Shown: positions 57,884-64,000 of the stretch, one piece after another
How positions within the stretch are numbered: the stretch's first letter is position 1
Layout of the letters: every line of letters begins with the position of its first letter
Source of the DNA: Terriglobia bacterium
GTDB taxonomy: Bacteria; Acidobacteriota; Terriglobia; Bryobacterales; Bryobacteraceae
Direction: 5' to 3'
Assembly: GCA_020073265.1 (NCBI GenBank)
Contig: JAIQFN010000002.1
Span: 62,001-126,000, forward strand
Length of the DNA stretch: 64,000 nt
Made by a program: the position numbers and the translations under genes
Notes under the pieces: model-generated
What the model was told of the DNA's origin: nothing
Databases searched by the model: none
What the model saw: only the letters and a program-made list of their open reading frames with translations

Positions 57884-59869
57884 ATGGAACGAGCCGACCT
57901 CGAGCAATGGAGGCCTAAGGATGTCGCACGGCTGCTTGCGCTCGTGGAGACCCAACGCCGCTATTTCCAAGAAATCGTGGCGTCAATTCCGGTTGGCCTG
58001 CTGGTGTTGTCTCCGGACTTAGAGATTATTCTGGCGAATGCCGCGGCCCGCAAGCTGCTTGGCCTTGCGGACAGCGGTTCGTTGCGCGTGAGAATGGACA
58101 CCATCCTGCCGGGATGGGTACTGGAACGCGTCGGCCAGGCGCTCAAGAGCGGGACGCCGCAGACCAACCTGGTGGTGGAAGGGGAGGCTCCCTCGAGGCG
58201 CCGGCTGCGGATCGGAATTTCGGTAGTTCGAAGCTGGGAGGAAGCTGAGCCGGAAGCGGTGCTGGCCATCGAGGACCTTAGTGCCGGGCTGGCAATGGGT
58301 CAGGCGGCGGCGCCTTCGGCCAGTCGTGCGGGCCAAGTACCGGTACCAAGCGCGGCGGTGCGGGGAATCGCGGCTTCCGAACTGGTGGACAATCTCGAGG
58401 CGGTGGTGTGGGCGGTGGAGCTGGGAAGCATGCGCTTCCTGTTCGTGAGCCAGCATGCCGAAGAGCTGCTGGGATTCCCGGCGGATTTTTGGATCAACAA
58501 CCCGTCCTTCTGGGCGGATCGCGTGCATCCGGCGGATCGCGAACGGGTGACGCGGTTCTATCAGCGCGCCATCGAGCAACGGCAAGCCAACGCCTGCGAA
58601 TTTCGGGCCATGGCGGCGGACGGGCGCGTCGTATGGCTGCGCGAGACGGTGCGCGTGGCGATGGATTCCGAAGGCCGTCCGGTCCTGCTGGCGGGGATCT
58701 CGGTGGACGTGACCGAGCGGCGGTTGCTGGAGCAGCACATGGTTCAGGCCGAGCGCATCGAGGCCGTCACCAAGCTGGCCAGCCGCATGGCGCACGACTT
58801 GAACAACATGCTCATGATTCTGACCGGCTACAGCGAAGAGCTGCTGAGCGGGTTGCCGCCGGCCAGCCCGTTGCGCGCTGAAGTTCAGGAGATACTGACC
58901 GCGGCGGAGCGCATCAGCGGGCTGACGGCGCACCTGCTGGCATTCACGCGGAAGCAAGCGGCGGCGGCTGAGACCATCGAACTCGAGCCGGTGGTGAGCG
59001 CGGTGGCCGAGCGGTTGGGCGTGGAATGGAAGGGATCGTTACGCGGGGACCGCGTCCGGGCGAATGCGGGACAAATGGAACCGGTGTTGACAGCGGTTAT
59101 CGAGGCCGCGCGGAAAATGCTGCAGCCGCAAGGCCGGATCACGGTCGAAATTTCGAGCGTTGAAATTCGCGAGGAACTGCAGCGCGCGCAGGCGCCTCTG
59201 CGGCGAGGCGAATACGCCGCGATCACGATCGCAGGACCGAATGGAAGGGGGGAAGTCCATCTCAACGGCGGCAGCTTCGAGCGCTTCCTTCCGGAGAAAG
59301 ACCCGGCCGACGACACAGCGGCTCGATTGGCGCAGGCCTACGGGATGGTCCGGCAGTGGGGCGGGGATATCGGCGTCGCCAATGGTGCGGCGGACGGATG
59401 GCTGTATCGCATATTCCTGGAGCGCGTCGCGGGACCGCCCGGAGCGCCGGCGCCGCCGCGAGTGGAGGAAGCTGGTCCGGCGCCCGCTGGTCCCGGGCTC
59501 GAAACGGTATTGGTGGTGGAAGATGAAAATGGCATTCGCTCACTGGTTCGCAAGTTCCTCAGCAAGCATGGATTTGAGGTGCTGGAAGCGGCCAACGGCG
59601 AGCAGGCGCTGGCGCTGGTCCGGGAATTTCCCCGCCGCATCGACCTGCTGATCACCGACATGATGATGCCGCAGATGGGCGGGCGCGAGCTGGTGGACCG
59701 CTTGCATCAGCAGGGTCGGGATATGAAGATCCTCTACATATCCGGGTACACCGACGACGCTAGCGTGTATGCGGCCGAGCTTCCGCCGGGTAGCGCGTTT
59801 CTGCAAAAACCGTTCACGCTGAATTCGCTGTTGGAGAAGGTGCGGGCAGTGCTGAATGCGCGGAGCTAG
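57884..59869 (+). CDS. PAS hybrid sensor protein with receiver domain, likely pseudo-histidine kinase
   Basis: A 661-residue cytoplasmic protein: an N-terminal PAS-like segment (about 20-110), a second PAS/PAC (170-290; MRFLFVSQHAEELLGFPADF, then AGISVDVTERRLLEQH), a HisKA domain with H-box SRMAHDLNN (His304), an ATPase-like domain and a C-terminal receiver (545-655) with Asp592 in LITDMMMPQMGG. The ATPase domain seems broken: the usual N-box Asn is Glu407 in AVIEAARKML, and the DxGxG box is replaced by AGPNGRGEV. It may serve as a phosphotransfer or scaffold protein rather than an active kinase. It is divergent from the Sfp gene. Confidence 0.85.
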   Translation: MERADLEQWRPKDVARLLALVETQRRYFQEIVASIPVGLLVLSPDLEIILANAAARKLLGLADSGSLRVRMDTILPGWVLERVGQALKSGTPQTNLVVEGEAPSRRRLRIGISVVRSWEEAEPEAVLAIEDLSAGLAMGQAAAPSASRAGQVPVPSAAVRGIAASELVDNLEAVVWAVELGSMRFLFVSQHAEELLGFPADFWINNPSFWADRVHPADRERVTRFYQRAIEQRQANACEFRAMAADGRVVWLRETVRVAMDSEGRPVLLAGISVDVTERRLLEQHMVQAERIEAVTKLASRMAHDLNNMLMILTGYSEELLSGLPPASPLRAEVQEILTAAERISGLTAHLLAFTRKQAAAAETIELEPVVSAVAERLGVEWKGSLRGDRVRANAGQMEPVLTAVIEAARKMLQPQGRITVEISSVEIREELQRAQAPLRRGEYAAITIAGPNGRGEVHLNGGSFERFLPEKDPADDTAARLAQAYGMVRQWGGDIGVANGAADGWLYRIFLERVAGPPGAPAPPRVEEAGPAPAGPGLETVLVVEDENGIRSLVRKFLSKHGFEVLEAANGEQALALVREFPRRIDLLITDMMMPQMGGRELVDRLHQQGRDMKILYISGYTDDASVYAAELPPGSAFLQKPFTLNSLLEKVRAVLNARS

Positions 59870-61881
59870 CGCGTGCCGGAACGCGCGGCGTACATGGCGC
59901 TGTAGCCGAGCTGCTGCTTCACGAAATCGCGCAGGTAAGAGATTTGCACTTTCGTCACGTTGCCCTGGCCGTCGAAGCTGGCTGACAACTCGGGATTGAT
60001 ACCGGCCCAATACGCCGGCAGGTCGAGCTTGGCGTAGCGCGCCACCACCTGATCGCGCAGCGCCGGATCGAAGTGCACGCCGTACTTTTCGATGAGCGCC
60101 TGAGCGGCGTCGAAGTCGCCCTCGGCCTTGATGCGCATCAGCTCGGCCAGAAGCTGGCCCACGCCCTGGCGCATTTTTTGGAAATCACGCAGCACCAGAT
60201 AGGTCTTGCCGCCGCGAGTTTCTTCCGTGATCGCGCCGGTCTTGTCGCGGATGTAGTTCACGATGAGCTGGCGGTTGCGCTGGTGATCCTCTTCCAAGGC
60301 GTCGCCCTTGGGGTTGCGGCGAAGCTGCGTGAGAGCGACGCGCACCGATGAGTAGTACATGGCTTTGGCGACGTCGGGGCTCGAAACCAGGCCCAGTTGC
60401 TGGATTTTCGGATCCCACACGTTCCACAGCGCCATCAGGTCGGCGCGAGCTTCCTCGAGAGTCGAAAAATACTGCTTCAGATAATAGGCGGGATCGTGCG
60501 CAAGCTTGGGGTCCAGCTTGCCGGAGCCGTGGCCGATGATCTCGTGCAGCGCCGTGAGGAGGTCTTCGGCTTCGTCGCCGTATTTCTTGCAGACGTTGAT
60601 CTCTTCAGCGGAGGCGGCGAATTCCTCGAGCGCGCTGTTGCCGGTGGCGCGCGAAAAAGCGCGGGTCGTGCCGGTGAACAGGAAACTCTTGCTGCCGTAT
60701 TTCTGATGGATCTCGTCTTCGTTGGGAAGATTGTCGCCGACCGTGGTGACGTGAAAATCGCCGGTCTCGATCAGCGACTCGACCGCTTTGGCGAGCGGTG
60801 GCTTGACGCCCTGCTTCTTGTACTGCGGGGCCCACGGCGCATGATCCTCGAAATACTGCGCGTTGGCGGCGATCTTCACCATCAGCGAATTGACACGATT
60901 GTCGATCACGGTGACGAAACTCTGCGAGCTGCCCTTGGCGCCGCGCGCGTCGCGATAGACTTCGATGAAGCCGTTGTCGAAATCAACCGCGGCGTTATTC
61001 TGCACCCAATCGACGCCGAAGCGGATCCAGTCCTGGGGGTCGCCGGTCTGGTAGAAGCGGATCAGGTCGCGAATGGCCTGGGCCTGCGCGGGTTCGGCCA
61101 GCGCCGCCGCTTTTTCAAGATAGGAATTGGCCTTGGCCAGATATTCGGCGTAGAGGCCCGGCGGCACCCGATGATCCGGGGTTCCGGCACGATAAACCTG
61201 CTCTTCCAGCTTGCCATTCACGTTGACCAGGCGCGAGTCCAGCGGAAAGCGCTCGGTGAATTTCGCGATATCGGCGAGCTTCACTCCGGAGTAGTAATTG
61301 TTCGAGCTGGCTTGCAGAATGTCCAAGCCGCCGCGCGGAGCTTTGGCGGTGATCATCGTCTCGAAGTCCGGATCAAACAGGGGTTGCTTCAACTCGCCGA
61401 GCTCCTTCAGGAACGCGGCCTCGGTGAAACTGGTTCCTCCGTGCCGGATGACGGCTAGGCCGGCGTCGCGCAATTCGTCGAAGTTGAAGTCCGGCGAATA
61501 CTTCTGCGCCGTGGTCTCGTTGTGATTCCCGCGGTTGGCCCAAAAGAGCTTGGTGAACGCCAGGATCTTCGGATAGGCGGTGCGATTCACCTGCTCCGGA
61601 TGCGAGACGATCATTTCCAGCACGCGCTTCTCGCGCAGCCCGAAACGGGACAGTTGATCGTAGATGATCGGATTGATCGCGATCGCGGCCTGCGAAAGCC
61701 AGTAGCCGATGGCCTGCTCGCGCGGGGAAAGCGAGCGGAAGCTATCGGCCTCGAGTTGAAGAAATCCGGTGGCGCCGACGCGATCCACCAGCGGGCTGGG
61801 CGGCTGGCACCATGCCAAGGTGGCGAGCAGGCTCACGCTCGCCAGAACAGCCACGCGAAGCGAGAACCTACCAGTAGACAA
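59866..61881 (-). CDS. Secreted M49-like peptidase (dipeptidyl-peptidase III type)
   Basis: A 671-residue metallopeptidase. The M49 zinc motif HEIIGH lies at about 446 and the second motif in EEARADLMALW downstream, which supplies the third ligand. An N-terminal signal (RFSLRVAVLASVSLLATLAWCQ) suggests export. The family releases dipeptides from peptide N-termini. The start is uncertain: TTG 61881 has GAGGA just upstream; GTG 61896 and an in-frame ATG 61947 are further back and would overlap the upstream EthD-like gene. Its stop overlaps the hybrid-sensor stop region on the other strand. Acts in the periplasm, by inference. Confidence 0.87.
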   Translation of the reverse strand: MSTGRFSLRVAVLASVSLLATLAWCQPPSPLVDRVGATGFLQLEADSFRSLSPREQAIGYWLSQAAIAINPIIYDQLSRFGLREKRVLEMIVSHPEQVNRTAYPKILAFTKLFWANRGNHNETTAQKYSPDFNFDELRDAGLAVIRHGGTSFTEAAFLKELGELKQPLFDPDFETMITAKAPRGGLDILQASSNNYYSGVKLADIAKFTERFPLDSRLVNVNGKLEEQVYRAGTPDHRVPPGLYAEYLAKANSYLEKAAALAEPAQAQAIRDLIRFYQTGDPQDWIRFGVDWVQNNAAVDFDNGFIEVYRDARGAKGSSQSFVTVIDNRVNSLMVKIAANAQYFEDHAPWAPQYKKQGVKPPLAKAVESLIETGDFHVTTVGDNLPNEDEIHQKYGSKSFLFTGTTRAFSRATGNSALEEFAASAEEINVCKKYGDEAEDLLTALHEIIGHGSGKLDPKLAHDPAYYLKQYFSTLEEARADLMALWNVWDPKIQQLGLVSSPDVAKAMYYSSVRVALTQLRRNPKGDALEEDHQRNRQLIVNYIRDKTGAITEETRGGKTYLVLRDFQKMRQGVGQLLAELMRIKAEGDFDAAQALIEKYGVHFDPALRDQVVARYAKLDLPAYWAGINPELSASFDGQGNVTKVQISYLRDFVKQQLGYSAMYAARSGTR

Positions 61882-62200
61882 ACGATTCTTCCTCACACAC
61901 CAGCAGGAGCGGCGGCCCTCCCGAGGAGATCTGGGCGGCGTGAGCAACCACTTCCTTGCCGCCGTCCGATTCGAGGCACTTGTTGAGATCGTCCATGTTG
62001 GAAAAGTACACTTCCGCGATGCGGTAGGCGGAAACCTTGCCTAGCGGCGAGCCCACGACTTTCGTGAGGACCAGACGGGTCATGCCCTTGAGCTTGCTCT
62101 CCGCCATCGGAACGTGCTCGTTCAGGTAAGCCTGCTCGAAGGCTGCCTCATCCTGAGGCCGCGGATAAATGACGATAATCTTGACGCCGTGCGTTCCCAT
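61868..62200 (-). CDS. EthD-domain protein
   Basis: A 110-residue alpha+beta ferredoxin-like protein with KIIVIYPRPQDEAAFEQAYLNEHVP and the tail YFSNMDDLNKCLESDGGKEV. This is the EthD pattern (small dimeric barrel proteins linked to ether or monooxygenase systems, of unclear activity). Its stop overlaps the start region of the M49-peptidase gene, so the genes are probably translated together. It is 74 nt downstream of the NDH-2 gene; that gap contains a run of G (poly-G). Confidence 0.8.
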   Translation of the reverse strand: MGTHGVKIIVIYPRPQDEAAFEQAYLNEHVPMAESKLKGMTRLVLTKVVGSPLGKVSAYRIAEVYFSNMDDLNKCLESDGGKEVVAHAAQISSGGPPLLLVCEEESFVYW

Positions 62201-62274
62201 GCCCGCCGAACAACATGTTACCAGAGTGGCTTGGCGGCGCGGTCCGGTGGGGTGGCGCGGCGGGGGGGGGCGGC

Positions 62275-63915
62275 TCAGTTGGGGGCGGCCGGCGGAGGAG
62301 CATCGACCGGCGCTGCGGCGTGCGCGGGCGCGCGTTTTCGAGCCAGTTCGTGAAACACTTCGCCGAATGCTGGGACGCTCTTGCGCAGCGTATCAAAGTC
62401 GCGCTTGGGAATCAGCAGGATCTCCATGGCGGTGCGCGCTTGAATGGTCGCGTTGCGCGTCTTGTCGGCCAGCAGCGCCATCTCGCCGAAGTAGTCGCCG
62501 GCGCGCAAAGTCGCCAGAACCCTGGAGGCGCCCTGGTCTTCCTTGATAACGTCGCATTCGCCCTTTTCGATGACGTACACGCTGTCGCCCAGATCGCCCT
62601 GATGAAAGATGATGTCGCCGGGCTCGAAATGCTGGTTCTTGATTCCGGACTCCTGCTCCAGGCGCGTTTGGGCCAGGTCGGGCGGAAACAGCAAATGGAT
62701 GAACCAGTCCATCGAAATTCTGAATTTCGATTTGATGCCCGGGATTTTCATCAGGTAAATGGCGCGCCACAAGAGCCAGGCCACCAGGCCCGAGATTTTC
62801 ATTCCGAAGATCTGCGCCACCGCGGAGCCGTGGCCGAGCGAGCCGAGCGTCCCCAGGCCTTCGAAGGTGAACAGAGCCGGCTGGCCTCCGTGAATCGCCG
62901 CCGCGATATTCAGCGCGCAAGTGGTGGCCTCGCGCGTGGCGTGCTGCGCGGTGGGCGGAACCGGTTTACCGGAGGCGGTCTTGATGGAGGCGCAGTCGCC
63001 CAGTGCCCACACCTGGCCTTCATATCCCACCAGTTCGAGGCCGGTGGTCACCAGCAGGCTGTCCTTGTCTTTCTCGCACTCCAGTTTGGCGAGGACCGGG
63101 ATGGGTCCCGATGGCACCGTCGAAATGATGGTCTTGCAGGGGATCTCGAGGCCGGACTTGAGGATGGCTTTTTCGGACGTGGCCGCCACCAGCCGATCCT
63201 TGAGGATCATCTCGACGCCGCGCTTCTTGAGGATTTTTTGGGCGAACAAGGCCAGCGGTTCGGCCATTTCCTGCAGGATGCGGTCGCGCGAGTGGACCAG
63301 AACACAGCGGATCTGTTCGTCGCGCAGGCGCAGATAACTCCGCTTCACGTCGCGCACGAAGTTGTTGAGCTCGGCCAGGACCTCGACGCCCGAGAATCCG
63401 CCGCCGCCGACCACGAAGGTGAGCAGCTTGCGGCGCAGGTCGGCATCCTCTTCGACGTCGGCCTCCTCCAGCACGTGGATCAGGTGATTGCGCAGCGCGA
63501 TGGCGTCGGCGAGCGTGCGGAACGGCATGGCGTTTTCGAGCATCCCGGGCATGCCGTAGAAATTGGTGACTTCGCCCAGCGCGATGACCAGATAATCGTA
63601 GGGAATCTTCTTCTGGCGCGGCCGGAAACCGGGGCTGACCGTGACTACGCGGTTCTTGAGGTCGACGTCCTCGACTTCGCGCATCACCAGGTGCGTGCGC
63701 GGGCACAATCGCCGGATGGGAGCAACGACGTCGGTGAGGCCGATGGAACCAGAGATCACTTCCGGCAGCATGGGCTGATAGACCCAATAATTCTCGCGGT
63801 TGACCAGGCAGATGTCGGCTTCCTCGGGCCGCAGCATCTTTTCGAGGCAGCGCGCGGCGTAGACACCCGCGAAGCCTCCGCCCAGAATCACGATCTGTTT
63901 CTTTGTTGCGCTCAT
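62275..63915 (-). CDS. Type II NADH dehydrogenase fused to cyclic-nucleotide-binding domain
   Basis: A 546-residue fusion. The N-terminal part is an FAD/NAD flavoprotein: IVILGGGFAGVYAARCLEK, a second glycine motif FVVGGGGFSGVEVLAEL, and CASIKTASGKPVPPTAQHATRE (FAD). Residues about 375-400 hold an amphipathic membrane-anchor region. The C-terminal part (about 415-530) is a cNMP-binding domain: HQGDLGDSVYVIEKGECDVI and LRAGDYFGEMALL. It oxidises NADH and reduces quinone without pumping protons; the added domain suggests control by a nucleotide. The start MSATKKQ is preferred; a palindrome lies 28 nt upstream. Confidence 0.9.
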   Translation of the reverse strand: MSATKKQIVILGGGFAGVYAARCLEKMLRPEEADICLVNRENYWVYQPMLPEVISGSIGLTDVVAPIRRLCPRTHLVMREVEDVDLKNRVVTVSPGFRPRQKKIPYDYLVIALGEVTNFYGMPGMLENAMPFRTLADAIALRNHLIHVLEEADVEEDADLRRKLLTFVVGGGGFSGVEVLAELNNFVRDVKRSYLRLRDEQIRCVLVHSRDRILQEMAEPLALFAQKILKKRGVEMILKDRLVAATSEKAILKSGLEIPCKTIISTVPSGPIPVLAKLECEKDKDSLLVTTGLELVGYEGQVWALGDCASIKTASGKPVPPTAQHATREATTCALNIAAAIHGGQPALFTFEGLGTLGSLGHGSAVAQIFGMKISGLVAWLLWRAIYLMKIPGIKSKFRISMDWFIHLLFPPDLAQTRLEQESGIKNQHFEPGDIIFHQGDLGDSVYVIEKGECDVIKEDQGASRVLATLRAGDYFGEMALLADKTRNATIQARTAMEILLIPKRDFDTLRKSVPAFGEVFHELARKRAPAHAAAPVDAPPPAAPN

Positions 63916-63940
63916 GAAATGCCGGTCTACTTGTGAAGTA

Positions 63941-63987
63941 TAGCGTTCACACCAGTGTGAACGCGGCAAGCACGAGTGTGCGCGCTA
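63941..63987. promoter_or_regulatory. Palindrome upstream of NDH-2 gene
   Basis: A perfect 22-bp palindrome, GCGTTCACAC-CA-GTGTGAACGC (63943-63964), set in a wider imperfect inverted repeat (63941-63957 with 63971-63987, 13 of 17 matching). It may be an operator or a dispersed palindromic element. Its half-site order (TCACA...TGTGA) is the reverse of the CRP type. Confidence 0.55.
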
Positions 63988-64000
63988 CGGCTCGGCGGGG

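Noticed and set aside
63943-63964. CRP/FNR binding site before NDH-2
   Set aside because: The half-sites read TCACA...TGTGA, opposite in order to TGTGA-N6-TCACA, so it is not a standard CRP site.

Overview
The window looks like about 64 kb of chromosome from a Gram-negative, GC-rich member of the Acidobacteriota, most likely the Solibacter/Bryobacter branch. This is inference from gene content: a PknB-type kinase fused to a PD40 (WD40-like) propeller, a fused E2-E1 2-oxoglutarate decarboxylase (Kgd type), LpxD (so an outer membrane with lipid A), a dnaK-dnaJ-hspR cluster without grpE between the genes, an NDH-2/cyclic-nucleotide-domain fusion, many secreted TPR proteins and short REP-like intergenic repeats. 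No rRNA is present to confirm it. Two complete tRNA genes are visible: Arg (TCT) and Asp (GTC).

Layout. 0-5.2 kb: a secreted small protein, an inositol-monophosphatase-family phosphatase, a long-chain acyl-CoA synthetase and oligopeptidase B. 5.2-7 kb: a lower-GC two-gene cassette, an AAA_21 ATPase directly abutting a DUF4276 protein with TOPRIM-like motifs, which is a plausible defence pair. 7-10.5 kb: small hypothetical and secreted proteins plus a CbrC-family protein. 10.6-14.3 kb: kgd. 14.3-16.8 kb: a membrane protein, tRNA-Arg and a slipin/SPFH protein followed by a clear terminator. 16.8-19.7 kb: an accessory island bounded by a 69-bp direct repeat of the tRNA-Asp gene, holding a PemK/MazF-like protein, an unknown protein, a tiny basic protein and an IS1-family transposase. 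19.7-25.5 kb: an AddAB-like helicase-nuclease pair, divergent from cmk-lysC (25.5-27.5 kb).

27.5-35.8 kb: the PknB-PD40 receptor kinase, a roadblock/LC7 protein, and a two-gene module made of a zinc-ribbon/membrane/jelly-roll-like protein and a TPR protein. 35.5-47 kb, almost all on the minus strand: a small membrane protein, accA, dnaE, tsaE, nnr, a K+ channel with RCK domain, a SpoIIE-type phosphatase, a LOG-family protein and lpxD, many with overlapping stop and start codons. 47-50.5 kb: a second, paralogous jelly-roll/TPR module in an operon with a protein carrying a RodZ-like C-terminal domain. 50.7-55 kb: the heat-shock cluster, with a candidate HspR operator lying on the dnaK promoter. 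55-64 kb: a lipoprotein, a secreted TPR protein, a Sfp-type phosphopantetheinyl transferase, a PAS/hybrid kinase whose ATPase domain looks degenerate, a DPP III-like M49 peptidase, an EthD-like protein and NDH-2.

The strongest candidates for something new are the ATPase/DUF4276 pair, the tRNA-Asp island with no recognisable integrase, the two diverged jelly-roll/TPR modules and the apparent pseudo-histidine kinase. All functional statements rest on motif recognition by eye; no database search was run.
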